The notes under the pieces are model-generated. The model was given only the letters and a program-made list of their open reading frames with translations, searched no databases and had not been told where the DNA came from. Of a stretch of 46,206 bases of DNA, positions 5,993-16,360 are shown piece by piece. The stretch's first letter is position 1. Each line of letters begins with the position of its first letter. Source of the DNA: an uncultured Oceanospirillales bacterium (GTDB lineage: Bacteria; Pseudomonadota; Gammaproteobacteria; Pseudomonadales; Endozoicomonadaceae); the NCBI GenBank assembly GCA_947040555.1, contig CAMRBW010000017.1:1-46206 (forward strand), written 5' to 3'. Made by a program: the position numbers and the translations under genes.

Positions 5993-8214
5993 TGCAGTCT
6001 TTGCCCGTGCCCCAGACAGCGTCAAAACAAACGCTGCCAGATCAGGATGTTATCTCCCCTCGGGAGATGGTCCAGACTCTGAAAAAATACAAGTGGGCCA
6101 TTGCCGGCGTCACTGTGGCTGCTTCCATGATAGCGACTTTGGCGGCGTTCTCGATGACACCTGTGTATCAGGCTACCGCCATGCTTGAACTCGAACGGGA
6201 ACAGGCAAAGGTGCTCTCTGTTGAAGAACTCTATGGTCTGGAAGGCGACACCGACATATACCTGAATACCCAGTACGAGGTGCTGAAATCCCGCAGTGTT
6301 ATGGAAAAGGTGATCAAGCGGCTTAATCTGCTCGAAGATCCTGAGTACAACAGCATCCTTCGCCCTAAGCCCTGGCATGCTCAATTGTTAGATTGGCGGC
6401 GCTGGTTAGGTATTACGCCGTCTGTGAAATCGATAAAAAAAGAAGAACCGGTCAAGAAAGACAAGAGCATTCGCATTCTCAACAATACCATCAGCACACT
6501 GCTGGGAACTGTGCAGATATCACCCATCAAGAAAACCCAGATTGTTAAGGTTAATGTCACGTCCAAAAATCCGGAGCGGGCGGCCAGCATCGCCAATGCT
6601 GTCGCCAACTCTTATATCGACTCTTACCTGGAAGCAAAAGTCTCCCAGACCGCCAGTGCCACTTTCTGGATGCAGGCCCGCTTGCAGGAGTTGGCGGAGA
6701 AACTGACCAAGGCTGAAGGGAAATTGCAGGCTTATCGTGAACAGGAAAATCTGGTGGAGATGAAGGGTGTTCTTACTTTGTCTAATAACGAACTTCAAAC
6801 CTTGACCCGTTCGCTACTGAAAGAGCGACAGACTCTGACAGTAAGCCGTAATATCTATAACCAAATTCAAGAGGGAGACAGTAAGGATAAAATGGATCTT
6901 TCCTCCTTACCAGCGGTGCTTGCCGACCCCTTGATGAAGGAGTTGAAACACATAGAGGCGAGGATTGTGCGTACTGTGCAGGAACTCTCGTTACGCTACG
7001 GCTCGAAACACCCCAAGATGATGGCTGTTCAGTCCGAGTTGATCAGTATTCGAAGCAATATCGCCCTGCAGGTGGAACAGATTCTTAGCGGTATTGAGAA
7101 TGAGCACAAGGTGGCCAAGGCGACCGAAGCCTCTTTAAGTAAGGCTGTTGCTGAATCCCGAAGACGGGTGCAGGAGATAAACCGCAAACAGTTCCGCCTG
7201 CAAGCACTGGAGCGAGCCGTACAAACCAACAAAGATCTGTACGCTGCATTCTTTAAGCGTATTCAGGAAACAAACGCCACTTCAGACTTGCAGACATCCA
7301 ATGCTCGTATTGTCGACGAAGCTTATCCTCGCTATGGGGCGATCAAGCCCAAGAGGAGTTTTATCATCACCCTCTCCGCGATTCTTTCTCTGATGGTCTC
7401 CTGTGGCCTTGCCTTCTTGTTGGAGATGATGAACAGCACTATCCGCAAAGCCAAGGATATTGAGGATAAACTGAATTTGCCAGTGCTGGGTCTGTTGCCA
7501 ATTGTTCGTGACAAGAATGAAGAGGAGATGCAACGACTCTTTATGGACGATGATGAACACAGTTTTGGTGAGGCGATTCGCACTATTCGTACCAGCATAG
7601 CGCTGACGACTTTAGAGAAAGGTCACAAAGTCTTTGCAGTAACATCTTCCGTACCGGAGGAGGGAAAGTCTACGATCAGCTGTAATCTGGCTCTGGCCAT
7701 GGGACGGTTGGGAAAAACTATCATTATTGGCTGTGATATGCGACGACCGACTTTAGAAAAACGTTTGGGTATGAAGAATGGACTTTCTGGTCTGTCTAAC
7801 CTGCTTAGTGGTACCTGTAAAGGGAATGAATGTATTTTCACTGTCGGTGAAATAGATGTTATGCCTTCGGGCGTTATTCCGCCCAATCCTCAAGAGCTGT
7901 TGGCCAGTAAACGCTTTAGCCTGATGATTAGATATCTGCGCAAGTATTACGACAACATCATTCTGGACTGCCCACCCGTCCAGAGCATTGCTGACACCCT
8001 GATGGTAAGCAAGGAAAGTGATGGCATGATCTACGTCGTTGAAAGCGGCCGGATACACATTCAGGAGATTACGGCTGCGATTGACCGATTACTACAGAGC
8101 CATGCCCATATCACGGGTGTTGTTCTTAATAAGACTGAATCGAGCAAGGAGGAGATCGAGAGCAGTTATAAATACTATAGCCATGAAGACGAGCAGTCTT
8201 CTGAGTCGTCTTAA
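5992..8214 (+). CDS. wzc: Wzc-like polysaccharide co-polymerase and tyrosine autokinase
   Basis: Inner-membrane protein that sets chain length and drives export by cycles of tyrosine autophosphorylation and oligomerisation. The Wzz domain is anchored by TM1 (about 33-53) and TM2 (about 456-476), with a long periplasmic coiled coil between them and the Pro-containing motif before TM2. The cytoplasmic BY-kinase domain has Walker A (SSVPEEGKST, 552-561), Walker A' (IIIGCDMRRP, 577-586) and Walker B (IILDCPP, 656-662). The C-terminal tyrosine cluster is short (Tyr726, 728, 729). The 740-residue length is normal for Wzc. No cognate Wzb phosphatase gene is in the window. It is translationally coupled to the export protein before it. 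Confidence 0.94.
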   Translation: MQSLPVPQTASKQTLPDQDVISPREMVQTLKKYKWAIAGVTVAASMIATLAAFSMTPVYQATAMLELEREQAKVLSVEELYGLEGDTDIYLNTQYEVLKSRSVMEKVIKRLNLLEDPEYNSILRPKPWHAQLLDWRRWLGITPSVKSIKKEEPVKKDKSIRILNNTISTLLGTVQISPIKKTQIVKVNVTSKNPERAASIANAVANSYIDSYLEAKVSQTASATFWMQARLQELAEKLTKAEGKLQAYREQENLVEMKGVLTLSNNELQTLTRSLLKERQTLTVSRNIYNQIQEGDSKDKMDLSSLPAVLADPLMKELKHIEARIVRTVQELSLRYGSKHPKMMAVQSELISIRSNIALQVEQILSGIENEHKVAKATEASLSKAVAESRRRVQEINRKQFRLQALERAVQTNKDLYAAFFKRIQETNATSDLQTSNARIVDEAYPRYGAIKPKRSFIITLSAILSLMVSCGLAFLLEMMNSTIRKAKDIEDKLNLPVLGLLPIVRDKNEEEMQRLFMDDDEHSFGEAIRTIRTSIALTTLEKGHKVFAVTSSVPEEGKSTISCNLALAMGRLGKTIIIGCDMRRPTLEKRLGMKNGLSGLSNLLSGTCKGNECIFTVGEIDVMPSGVIPPNPQELLASKRFSLMIRYLRKYYDNIILDCPPVQSIADTLMVSKESDGMIYVVESGRIHIQEITAAIDRLLQSHAHITGVVLNKTESSKEEIESSYKYYSHEDEQSSESS

Positions 8215-8274
8215 TCAGACACTTTTAAATACCCGCTAGCAAACGCTTCTTGCACAAGATGCGAAACCCATACT

Positions 8275-8307
8275 GGGATGGGCGGCATTTTCCGCTCATG
8301 GCTGTTT
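8275..8307 (+). repeat. 33-bp intergenic repeat, copy 1
   Basis: This segment in the 164-base gap between wzc and wbpA matches 25831-25863 at 28 of 33 positions by eye, with identical ends (GGG and CATGGCTGTTT). This copy has an internal GCGG/CCGC stem (282-285 with 292-295 of the 8000 block). The matching segments stop abruptly on both sides. Confidence 0.7.
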
Positions 8308-8378
8308 GACATGCAATCAACATGTTTTTACCTCTCAGGTAGGTTAAAGCTCACTGTTTCCAAGGAAGGTTTATTCAA

Positions 8379-9692
8379 GTGAATCAAGAACAGAGTCTTA
8401 TTAAAAAAATCTCAGACCGCACAGCGGTTATTGGTATTGTTGGTCTTGGTTATGTAGGCCTTCCGCTCATGCTTCGCTACGTTGAAGAAGGTTACCAGGT
8501 ACGGGGTATCGACATAGACCAGGATAAAGTAGAGAAACTCAATCAAGGTCTTAGTTATATAGAACATATCGACTCCAGCTGTATAGCCGATGCGGTGGAG
8601 AGTGGACTTTTTGAAGCGACGACAGATTTCTCAAAAGCTACAGAAGCGGATGCTCTTATACTCTGTGTACCTACGCCGTTGAATAAACATCGTGAGCCTG
8701 ATCTCAGCTTTGTTGTCAATACCGCTGAAAGTCTGGTGCCATACCTTCGTAAAGGCCATATTCTCTCTCTGGAAAGCACGACTTATCCTGGAACAACAGA
8801 AGAAGAGCTGTTGCCTCTTATGGAAAAGGCTGGTCTTGACGTCGGTAAAGATGCTTTTTTGGTTTACTCTCCGGAAAGAGAAGATCCTGCCAATCCAAAT
8901 TTTGAAACCCGCACAATTCCCAAGATTTGTGGTGGTCATACATCCGCATGTCTGCGTGCAGGTATAGCTCTCTACAGTGTGGCGATAGATAGGGTTGTTC
9001 CTGTCTCTTCAACGAGAGCTGCAGAGATGACCAAACTTTTGGAAAATATTCACCGCGCTGTCAATATTGGTCTGGTCAATGAGATGAAAGTTGTTGCTGA
9101 CCGGATGGATATCGATATTCATGAGGTGATTAACGCAGCGGCAACAAAGCCATTCGGTTTTACCCCGTACTATCCGGGTCCTGGTCTGGGAGGTCACTGT
9201 ATCCCCATCGACCCGTTTTACCTGACATGGAAAGCCCGCGAGTATGGTCTTCACACCCGTTTTATTGAGCTGGCCGGTGAGATCAACGCCTATATGCCAA
9301 GGTTTGTGATAGACAAACTTGTAGATGCTCTTAATGATCGTGGTAAAACTCTGAAAGGTAGCAAAATCCTGGTGCTTGGTATTGCATACAAGAAAAACGT
9401 TGATGATATGCGTGAATCACCATCCGTACAGTTGATGTCAGGTCTGACAAGAAAGGGGGCCGTTGTCGAATATTCCGATCCCCATGTTCCTGTCTTCCCT
9501 GATATGCGTGAACACCACTTTGATTTGAGCAGTGTGGCACTGACACCGGAGTCCATCAGCAGCTTTGATGGCGTACTGCTGGCGACGGATCACACCGCGT
9601 TCGATTATCCAATGATTGCCCAACATGCTCACCTGATTGTTGATACCCGCGGTAAATATCCGGGTGCGGCTGATCATATTGTAAGAGCATAA
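8379..9692 (+). CDS. wbpA: UDP-N-acetyl-D-glucosamine 6-dehydrogenase (WbpA-like)
   Basis: NAD-dependent oxidation of UDP-GlcNAc to UDP-GlcNAcA, the first step towards UDP-ManNAc3NAcA. The dinucleotide-binding motif GLGYVG is at 22-27. The catalytic Cys274 sits in [13 protein letters not shown], and the C-terminal UDP-binding domain is complete at 437 residues. The assignment to WbpA rather than UDP-Glc or UDP-ManNAc dehydrogenase rests on similarity plus the adjacent wbpB, wbpD and wbpE. The start is a GTG at 8379, with AAGGAAGG nine bases upstream. The 164-base gap after wzc could hold an internal promoter, which I cannot identify. Confidence 0.9.
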   Translation: MNQEQSLIKKISDRTAVIGIVGLGYVGLPLMLRYVEEGYQVRGIDIDQDKVEKLNQGLSYIEHIDSSCIADAVESGLFEATTDFSKATEADALILCVPTPLNKHREPDLSFVVNTAESLVPYLRKGHILSLESTTYPGTTEEELLPLMEKAGLDVGKDAFLVYSPEREDPANPNFETRTIPKICGGHTSACLRAGIALYSVAIDRVVPVSSTRAAEMTKLLENIHRAVNIGLVNEMKVVADRMDIDIHEVINAAATKPFGFTPYYPGPGLGGHCIPIDPFYLTWKAREYGLHTRFIELAGEINAYMPRFVIDKLVDALNDRGKTLKGSKILVLGIAYKKNVDDMRESPSVQLMSGLTRKGAVVEYSDPHVPVFPDMREHHFDLSSVALTPESISSFDGVLLATDHTAFDYPMIAQHAHLIVDTRGKYPGAADHIVRA

Positions 9693-9709
9693 GACGAAAG
9701 GGGTCTAAG

Positions 9710-10768
9710 ATGGCAGGAATATTTCCGATAATTACCGATAGAAAAATCCGTATTGGCCTTGTTGGCTGTGGTCGTATTTCCGAAAAGCATGGAGAGGCGA
9801 TAAAGCATCATTCCGATGATTTTGAGCTAGTCGCTGTCTGTGATGTCGATCCGGAAGTTTTGCGCAAAGCCAGCGCTGATTATGGTGTTCCAGGGTATGA
9901 AAAGCTGGATCAATTACTGGCTAATGAGCAGCTTGATGTTATTTCCCTCTGTACGCCCAGCGGTCTGCATCCAAAACAAGCGATGGAAGTTGCAAAAGCC
10001 GGTATCAACGTCATCAGTGAGAAGCCTATGGCTACCCGTTGGACTGATGGTGTGGAGATGGTGAAAGCTTGTGATGACGCGGGCGTCAGGCTTTTTGTGG
10101 TCAAGCAAAATCGCAGGAATGCCACGCTGCAGCTATTAAAGCGCGCCATGAACGAAAATCGTTTTGGCAAAATCCACATGGTGCATCTGAACGTATTCTG
10201 GACTCGTCCTCAAGAGTACTATGACCGGGCCAGCTGGTGCGGTACGTGGGAGATGGATGGTGGGGCTTTTATGAACCAGGCCAGCCACTATGTTGATCTG
10301 ATGGAGTGGCTGGTTGGGCAGGTTGAAGATGTTCAGTGCATGACGTCTACCCATCGAAATATTGAAGTCGAAGACACTGGCGTGATGAATGTACGTTGGC
10401 GTAATGGTGCACTCGGATCCATGGCCGTGACTATGTGTACCTACCCCAATAATCTGGAAGGTTCAATAACCATACTGGGTGAAAAAGGAACTGTACGTAT
10501 TGGTGGTGTAGCGGTTAATAAAATCCATGAGTGGACATTTGCTGAGCCCGCCTCTTACGATGCTGATATTGCTTCAGCAAATTATGAGACAACGTCAGTG
10601 TATGGATTTGGTCATCCACTCTACTACCAAAACGTTGTTGATACGTTGCGAGGCAGAGCTGAACCAGAAACTGATGGAAGAGCAGGTCTGAAATCTCTTG
10701 AGGTATTGATTGCAGCGTATATTTCGGCTCGGGATGGGCAAACAGTCTCTCTCCCACTGGACTATTAA
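9710..10768 (+). CDS. wbpB: UDP-GlcNAcA 3-oxidase (WbpB-like, Gfo/Idh/MocA family)
   Basis: NAD-dependent oxidation of the C3 hydroxyl of UDP-GlcNAcA, giving the 3-keto sugar used by the aminotransferase WbpE. The N-terminal Rossmann fold has GLVGCGRIS (residues 16-24). The family EKP motif is at Glu104-Lys105-Pro106, and His193 lies in the conserved [10 protein letters not shown] segment. Its 352 residues are slightly longer than usual because of a short N-terminal extension. AAGGGG precedes the ATG. In Pseudomonas, WbpB is known to recycle its NADH through alpha-ketoglutarate. The stop is one base before the wbpD start. Confidence 0.9.
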   Translation: MAGIFPIITDRKIRIGLVGCGRISEKHGEAIKHHSDDFELVAVCDVDPEVLRKASADYGVPGYEKLDQLLANEQLDVISLCTPSGLHPKQAMEVAKAGINVISEKPMATRWTDGVEMVKACDDAGVRLFVVKQNRRNATLQLLKRAMNENRFGKIHMVHLNVFWTRPQEYYDRASWCGTWEMDGGAFMNQASHYVDLMEWLVGQVEDVQCMTSTHRNIEVEDTGVMNVRWRNGALGSMAVTMCTYPNNLEGSITILGEKGTVRIGGVAVNKIHEWTFAEPASYDADIASANYETTSVYGFGHPLYYQNVVDTLRGRAEPETDGRAGLKSLEVLIAAYISARDGQTVSLPLDY

Positions 10769-10769
10769 T

Positions 10770-11354
10770 ATGACGGCATCAAATTATAACGCCCACAATA
10801 GGGCAATTATTGATGAGGGTGCCACTATTGGTAGTGGTACCCACGTCTGGCATTGGGTGCACGTCTGTGGTCAGGCGGTTATCGGAAAAGGGTGCTCGTT
10901 GGGACAGAATGTCTTTGTCGGGAACAAAGTGAAAATTGGCGATAACGTTAAAATCCAGAACAACGTCTCTGTTTATGACAATGTCACGCTGGAAGACGAT
11001 GTGTTCTGTGGGCCAAGCATGGTTTTTACCAATGTTTATAATCCTCGTTCCGCAGTTAACCGTAAGAATGAATATCGGAATACACTCGTCAAGCAGGGAG
11101 CCACATTGGGAGCAAACTGTACCATCGTGTGTGGAGCGATGATCGGGAAGTACGCTTTTGTGGCAGCGGGTGCGGTCATTACCCGAGATGTTCCCGATTA
11201 TGCATTGATGGCAGGCGTACCGGCCAAACAGATTGGCTGGATGAGTGAATATGGTGAACGCCTGAGCCTTCCTTTGGAAGGGGATGGTGAATATCTGTGT
11301 CAGGATACTCAGATTACTTACCGTCTTCAAAATGGAAAAGTATCCAAAGCCTGA
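10770..11354 (+). CDS. wbpD: UDP-GlcNAc3NA N-acetyltransferase (WbpD-like)
   Basis: Acetylates the 3-amino group to give UDP-GlcNAc3NAcA. The 194-residue protein is almost wholly hexapeptide repeats of a left-handed beta helix ([26 protein letters not shown], and onward to [10 protein letters not shown]), with a short C-terminal extension. The open frame begins at 10710, but the ATG at 10770 lies one base after the wbpB stop and matches the family N-terminus, so translation is probably coupled. Acetyl-CoA is the expected donor. The order wbpA-B-D-E is that of the Pseudomonas aeruginosa O5 cluster without wbpC. Confidence 0.9.
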   Translation: MTASNYNAHNRAIIDEGATIGSGTHVWHWVHVCGQAVIGKGCSLGQNVFVGNKVKIGDNVKIQNNVSVYDNVTLEDDVFCGPSMVFTNVYNPRSAVNRKNEYRNTLVKQGATLGANCTIVCGAMIGKYAFVAAGAVITRDVPDYALMAGVPAKQIGWMSEYGERLSLPLEGDGEYLCQDTQITYRLQNGKVSKA

Positions 11355-11388
11355 TCTTTATCATTAAAACATTTTATAAGTGAACACT

Positions 11389-12468
11389 ATGGAATTTATC
11401 GATTTAAAATCCCAGTACCGTCTTATAGAAAAAGATATTAATCGCAGAATTCAAACAGTATTAGAGCACGGAAAATATATCCTCGGTCCTGAAGTTACTG
11501 AGCTCGAAGAAAAATTGGCTGACTATGTCGGTGTAAAACACTGTATCTCTGTTGCCAATGGTACTGATGCGTTGCATATTGCACTCATGGCCGTGGGTGT
11601 AAAGCCAGGGGATGAGGTGATTACACCTGCATTTTCTTATATTGCGACGGCTGAAACATCGGTCGTATTGGGAGCAAAACCCGTCTATGTTGATGTGGAT
11701 CCAAAAACCTGCAATCTTGATCCAGCACTTCTTGAAGCGGCAATTACGGAACGAACCAAAGCTATCATTCCAGTATCTCTCTATGGTCAATGTGCAGATT
11801 TTGATGCGATTAATGAGATAGCCGATCGGTACAATATTCCGGTCATTGAAGATGGCGCTCAAAGTTTTGGTGCAACATATAAAGGGCGTCGTTCCGGTAG
11901 TTTAAGTACCATAGGATGCACCAGCTTTTTCCCATCCAAACCATTAGGTTGCTATGGAGATGGTGGCGCTATCTTTACAGATGATGATGAGTTAGCTGTA
12001 GTCCTTAGGCAAGTGGCGCGTCATGGTCAGGAGCGGCGATATTATCATGTTCGAGCCGGTGTCAATAGCCGCTTAGATACCTTTCAGGCAGCTATTTTAT
12101 TAGCCAAGCTGGAAATTTTTGATGAAGAGTTGGATGCCAGAGCAAAAGTTGCAAAACGCTATAGTGAAATGCTTACAGACAAAGGCAATATTATCACGCC
12201 TTATATTGAGCCTCATAATGTGAGTGTTTTTGCCCAGTATACTCTTCAGGTTGTAAACAGGATGGATATCCAAAATAAATTACAAGAAACTGGTATTCCT
12301 ACAGCTATACATTATCCATTCCCCTTGAATTTACAACCTGCGGTTGCTGATAAGATGGCTCATGTGCCAGTGAGTGAAGAGCTGGCTAATAAAGTTATGA
12401 GTTTGCCTTTTTATCCTAATTTATCATTAAAAGATCAGGAGAGCGTTGTAAGTGGATTGGGGGAATAA
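11389..12468 (+). CDS. wbpE: UDP-3-keto-GlcNAcA aminotransferase (WbpE-like)
   Basis: PLP-dependent aminotransferase of the DegT/DnrJ/EryC1 family that aminates the product of WbpB, with glutamate as likely donor. Lys184 in FFPSKPLGCYGDGGA is the expected PLP lysine, at nearly the same place as in the characterised Pseudomonas WbpE. The opening MEFIDLKSQYR and the segment PVSLYGQCADFDAI also match that enzyme closely from memory. The ATG at 11389 is preferred over a GTG three codons earlier. The 359-residue length is normal. Confidence 0.93.
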   Translation: MEFIDLKSQYRLIEKDINRRIQTVLEHGKYILGPEVTELEEKLADYVGVKHCISVANGTDALHIALMAVGVKPGDEVITPAFSYIATAETSVVLGAKPVYVDVDPKTCNLDPALLEAAITERTKAIIPVSLYGQCADFDAINEIADRYNIPVIEDGAQSFGATYKGRRSGSLSTIGCTSFFPSKPLGCYGDGGAIFTDDDELAVVLRQVARHGQERRYYHVRAGVNSRLDTFQAAILLAKLEIFDEELDARAKVAKRYSEMLTDKGNIITPYIEPHNVSVFAQYTLQVVNRMDIQNKLQETGIPTAIHYPFPLNLQPAVADKMAHVPVSEELANKVMSLPFYPNLSLKDQESVVSGLGE

Positions 12469-12478
12469 TATTTAGATG

Positions 12479-12500
12479 CACAAGATCAAAAGGTCTTGTG
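12479..12500. other. Hairpin between wbpE and wzx
   Basis: A perfect 7-bp inverted repeat, CACAAGA (12479-12485) and TCTTGTG (12494-12500), with an eight-base loop. No T run follows, so it is not a standard terminator. It sits where the sequence becomes strongly AT-rich, and could stabilise or process the transcript. Confidence 0.5.
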
Positions 12501-12519
12501 ATCATAAAGAGAAAAATCA

Positions 12520-13809
12520 ATGCTCCATCAGAAATTAAATAATGAATTTATAAGGAATGTCATAATCTTGATGACGGGTACTGCCACAGCTCAGGCAATA
12601 CCTATCTTAATAAGCCCATTACTGACTCGTTTATATTCACCAGAACAGTTTGGTATATGGGCACTGCTTATGTCGATAATAGGTGTGCTTGGAGTTATAG
12701 CAAATGGAAGATATCAACATGCCATTATGCTTCCAGACAAAAAAGAAGATGCTGCCAGAGTTTTCTATCTCTCTTGCATAATAGCATTGTGCTTTTCTGC
12801 TCTGTTGTTTTTGTTATATATCTATTGGAAGTTTTTTGAAGTATTACATGGCGCGCATGATTTACATGATTCGCATGGTTATAAGTTACTTTCAGATGGA
12901 TACTGCTTTATTCTTCCGTTTAGTATTCTTCTTGTCGGAATTTGGCAGTCACTTAGTGTTTGGCAAAATCGGATAAAAAATTATCGTCTGATGGCGATAG
13001 GTAGAATTACCCAGGCCTTTGTTAGTTCTGCTGTCATGTTAATCTTTGGTTACTTAGAGGTGGAACAAGGGCTGCTTCATGGTCTATTAGCTGGGCAACT
13101 TGCAATAGTATTGGTTTTATTGTCGAAAGATAGACCCAAAAATGTTGAAAGTTCTGGCATACTTGTTAAGTATGCAAAAAAATATTCGAAATTTCCGATA
13201 TATGATATTTGGGCTTCTCTGCTCAATAGTATTTCAGCTCATTTGCCAATCATATTTTTCTCTTATCTGTTTATGGTTGATCAGGTAGGTTACTATGGTT
13301 TGGCGCTTAAAGTTATGGTTATTCCAGTCACCTTAATAGGTGCTGCAGTTTCGCAGGTATACTATGAAAAAGCAGCAAAAACATTAGCTGATACAGGAAA
13401 TATTTTCATACTTACGTCCAAACTCTATACCAGAATGATATTTATTGGTGTTATACCATTCGGTCTGGTATTTCTGTTTGGTGAGTTTGGTTTTAGTCTT
13501 GTTTTTGGAGAGTCTTGGTCAGCGGCCGGGACAATTGCTAAGTACATGGCAATTTGGTTGATTTTTAAATTTCCTTATTTTTGTATATCAACTGCTTATG
13601 TAATAGTTCAAAATTTCAAATTTAGCCTGATATTTAATATCTGTTCTTTTATTTTGCAGATATTGGTTTTGGTTTTTTGTTTTATGAATAAAATTGATTT
13701 TCTTGATGCTGTTTTGTATTTCAGTATTGTGAATGGTGTTGTTTATTTTATAGGGTCTTTAGTTTTACTTTTTACGTTGAAAGTAATGCCTTGTATGAAG
13801 AGCAGTTAA
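12520..13809 (+). CDS. wzx: Wzx-like polysaccharide flippase
   Basis: Integral membrane protein expected to flip the undecaprenyl-linked repeat unit to the periplasmic face. Its 429 residues are hydrophobic with about 12 predicted membrane helices in the pattern of the MOP/MATE-type polysaccharide transporters. The N-terminal segment ILISPLLTRLYSPEQFGIWAL is characteristic of the family. The symbol follows family and context, because Wzx proteins are too divergent to name by sequence alone. The AT content is visibly higher than in wbpA-E, as usual for specificity genes. The ATG at 12520 has GAGAAA upstream. Confidence 0.85.
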   Translation: MLHQKLNNEFIRNVIILMTGTATAQAIPILISPLLTRLYSPEQFGIWALLMSIIGVLGVIANGRYQHAIMLPDKKEDAARVFYLSCIIALCFSALLFLLYIYWKFFEVLHGAHDLHDSHGYKLLSDGYCFILPFSILLVGIWQSLSVWQNRIKNYRLMAIGRITQAFVSSAVMLIFGYLEVEQGLLHGLLAGQLAIVLVLLSKDRPKNVESSGILVKYAKKYSKFPIYDIWASLLNSISAHLPIIFFSYLFMVDQVGYYGLALKVMVIPVTLIGAAVSQVYYEKAAKTLADTGNIFILTSKLYTRMIFIGVIPFGLVFLFGEFGFSLVFGESWSAAGTIAKYMAIWLIFKFPYFCISTAYVIVQNFKFSLIFNICSFILQILVLVFCFMNKIDFLDAVLYFSIVNGVVYFIGSLVLLFTLKVMPCMKSS

Positions 13810-13844
13810 GTTTTTGAGTTATGGTTTTTCAGGGGTTTTATTAG

Positions 13845-15173
13845 ATGCGTATTGGTTTTTTTGATACCGGTAAAATAATAAATCTTTTTAAAAAAGATTT
13901 TTTGCGCACTATAATATTTTTTTTCTATCTTGTTTCTGGTGGAACCAAAGCACTATTATTTTTGTATGGTATACACGTACCTGGTGATATAACGCTTCTG
14001 CTTGGGATTGTCCTATGTATGATTATGGGTCTGCATATGATGGAGTCCTATAAGAATGACAGTTCACTATTTCTCGATTTTTTGAACATGAGTCAAAAGA
14101 TCTCAATAGCCTTGTTTATGGTGTTTACTTTCTGGCTGTTGATGACCTTGGTATACACGTATTCGTCCAGTTATGGCTTCTGGAAAGCGATATTGTGGCT
14201 TACAGTTTTCATCGCTTTTTATTATCCTTTTGTTATTAGAGTCAATCCAAAGCTGTTATTTACGCTTCTCTTTGTTTTTTCTTTGGTTGCAACATTAATT
14301 TATATTTCTAAACTTGATGCCAGTATAAGTGGTGCTGATCCTGGAGAGCTTGATAGCGGTAATTTTGTTGCTTCGTTTTATCTGTTGATTGGTTATTTGT
14401 GGGGTATTGTGTATTTGTCTCTTCTCTACCGCAAGGAGTTTTTCTGGGAAGGGTTGTTGTTTGAAAAACATTACATGCATATTTTTGCTCTTTTGATAGC
14501 ATTATTTCTGCTATTTACCACAGCAGCAAGAGGTCCACTTGTTTTTTGTGTATTGCTGACTTGTCCGCTTGTTGCTTATTGGTTTTATAAAAGGTTGATT
14601 AGAGGGTTTGAGGCGTGGCATGTTGTTATGTTGTTCATTGGTGGAGCCGGAGTCGTCGTTCTGGTATCCATCATAGCTCTTTCTCTTTCTGGTGGTGATT
14701 TTGATCCACAGGGTGGTGTTTTATCTCGAACACTTTTTCGGCTGTCGCTATTGTTTTCAGACGATAAAGGCGCTTCAGTCGGTGCCCGCATAGGTTATAT
14801 AGAAAAATCAATTAAATTTATTTCTGATAAATATATTCTAGGTTATGGGATTGGTAGTTTTACGGTTGTTACTACGGGTGTTGATGAGAGAGGTTACCCA
14901 CATAATATTATATTGGAAGTCTGGTTTGAGTTAGGAATGGTGGGTCTTATTGTTTTTGTTTGTTTCTTGCTATCCTGTGCCTTTGCAATAAAAAATGCTT
15001 CCCTGTATGGGATGATTATTTTCCTTTATTTGATGTTGAATGCATTGAAATCATCAAGTCTTACCGATCTTAGGATTATGTTTGGAGTGTTGGCGGTTGT
15101 GACATTGTATGGAGGGATGAATTTAACTCATTCTGATAAAACAGAAGTTATAAGTGCTGACAAGGGAGGGTGA
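13845..15173 (+). CDS. wzy: Wzy-like O-antigen/capsule polymerase
   Basis: Polytopic membrane protein with about 11-12 hydrophobic segments in 442 residues. It has the Wzy_C/O-antigen-ligase hallmark: a large loop containing PHNIILEVWFELGMVGLIVF, plus the upstream arginine segment TTAARGPLVF. It should join repeat units in the periplasm. A WaaL-type ligase is the alternative; position directly after wzx in a Wzy-dependent locus favours polymerase. The ATG at 13845 has AGGGG nine bases upstream. The gene is strongly AT-rich. Confidence 0.82.
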   Translation: MRIGFFDTGKIINLFKKDFLRTIIFFFYLVSGGTKALLFLYGIHVPGDITLLLGIVLCMIMGLHMMESYKNDSSLFLDFLNMSQKISIALFMVFTFWLLMTLVYTYSSSYGFWKAILWLTVFIAFYYPFVIRVNPKLLFTLLFVFSLVATLIYISKLDASISGADPGELDSGNFVASFYLLIGYLWGIVYLSLLYRKEFFWEGLLFEKHYMHIFALLIALFLLFTTAARGPLVFCVLLTCPLVAYWFYKRLIRGFEAWHVVMLFIGGAGVVVLVSIIALSLSGGDFDPQGGVLSRTLFRLSLLFSDDKGASVGARIGYIEKSIKFISDKYILGYGIGSFTVVTTGVDERGYPHNIILEVWFELGMVGLIVFVCFLLSCAFAIKNASLYGMIIFLYLMLNALKSSSLTDLRIMFGVLAVVTLYGGMNLTHSDKTEVISADKGG

Positions 15174-15176
15174 GTT

Positions 15177-16295
15177 TTGAAGTCTATCGTGTTAACCAGT
15201 GCTCATCCTCGTTCTGATGTTCGTATCTTTAATAAGCAATGCCTATCCTTGTTGAACTACAGGGGTGATAATGATGTTGTTTTGTTAGTTGCTGATGGTA
15301 AAGGCAATGAGAAATTATCAGGTGTTGAGATATTTGATATTGGTTGTCCGGCGAGTCGTCGGCAGAGAATTTTCAAATCGACACAGTTAATCTATAAAAA
15401 AGCCTTAGAGCTGGATGGTGATATTTATCATATCCATGATCCTGAGCTTATTCCTGTTGGGCTGAAGCTTAAGCGTAAAGGGAAGAAGGTCATTTTTGAC
15501 TCACATGAAGATGTCCCTAAACAATTATTAGGTAAACCCTATCTAAATAGAGCGGTTTTATGGTTGCTTTCCAAAACCTTTGCATGTTTTGAGAAGTGGG
15601 CATGTAAAAAATTTGATGGTGTTGTTGCCGCGACACCTTTTATTCGAGATAAGTTTTTAAAAATAAATGCAAATACGGTAGATATTAATAATTTTCCTCT
15701 TGTTGATGAGTTTGTTGATGCTGCAAATTCGAACAATAAGAAACCAGAAATTTGTTATCTTGGTGGTATTGCTCGGATTCGTGGTATAGAAGAACTCTGT
15801 GATGCCATGGGGCTGATTAAGGGTGATGTTCGCCTAAATCTATGTGGAAATTTTTGTGAGCCTGCTGTTGAAAGAAAAGTTAAATCAGTACCTGGTTGGG
15901 AAAAAGTAAATGAGTATGGTTTTTTGAATAGAAGCAGTGTTGGAGAAATTTACTCAAAATCCTTTGCTGGAATCGTGACATTGCATCCTGTTTCAAATTA
16001 TATAGATTCTCTTCCTGTGAAGATGTTTGAATATATGGCCTCTGGCATACCTGTAATTGCTTCAGACTTCACTCTTTGGCATGACATTATAGAAGGTAGT
16101 CGGTGTGGAGTTTTGGTTGATCCGTTAGATCCACAACAAATAGCAAATGCAATTGATTTTTTCTTTGAAAATCCAGATAAAGCCCAAAGTATGGGAGAAA
16201 ATGGCAGAAAAGCTATTTTAGATAAATATAATTGGAAAATAGAAGAGAAAAAGTTGTTTAGTTTCTATGATAAAATTATGAATCATGATGTATGA
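15177..16295 (+). CDS. Glycosyltransferase, family 4 type
   Basis: GT-B retaining glycosyltransferase that probably adds one sugar of the repeat unit on the cytoplasmic face. The C-terminal nucleotide-sugar site is visible near residues 282-300 ([17 protein letters not shown]), followed by [15 protein letters not shown]. The N-terminal domain has [14 protein letters not shown]. The donor cannot be told from sequence; a 2,3-diacetamido uronic acid is plausible. The likely start is the TTG at 15177, which has GGGAGGG six bases upstream inside the end of wzy. The stop overlaps the first of two small ORFs in an ATGA arrangement. Confidence 0.86.
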   Translation: MKSIVLTSAHPRSDVRIFNKQCLSLLNYRGDNDVVLLVADGKGNEKLSGVEIFDIGCPASRRQRIFKSTQLIYKKALELDGDIYHIHDPELIPVGLKLKRKGKKVIFDSHEDVPKQLLGKPYLNRAVLWLLSKTFACFEKWACKKFDGVVAATPFIRDKFLKINANTVDINNFPLVDEFVDAANSNNKKPEICYLGGIARIRGIEELCDAMGLIKGDVRLNLCGNFCEPAVERKVKSVPGWEKVNEYGFLNRSSVGEIYSKSFAGIVTLHPVSNYIDSLPVKMFEYMASGIPVIASDFTLWHDIIEGSRCGVLVDPLDPQQIANAIDFFFENPDKAQSMGENGRKAILDKYNWKIEEKKLFSFYDKIMNHDV

Positions 16296-16360
16296 ATAAA
16301 AATAGTTACGGCATTATATTTAAAACTTTAATTTATAAAAATAAGTGTTATTTCTTATGA
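16292..16360 (+). CDS. Small ORF of 22 codons, ATGA-coupled
   Basis: The ATG overlaps the stop codon of the preceding glycosyltransferase (ATGA at 16292-16295), and its own TGA overlaps the next small ORF. The predicted peptide is short, basic and aromatic. I recognise no family. It may be a coupled leader-type peptide, a gene remnant, or chance in AT-rich DNA. Confidence 0.3.
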   Translation: MNKNSYGIIFKTLIYKNKCYFL

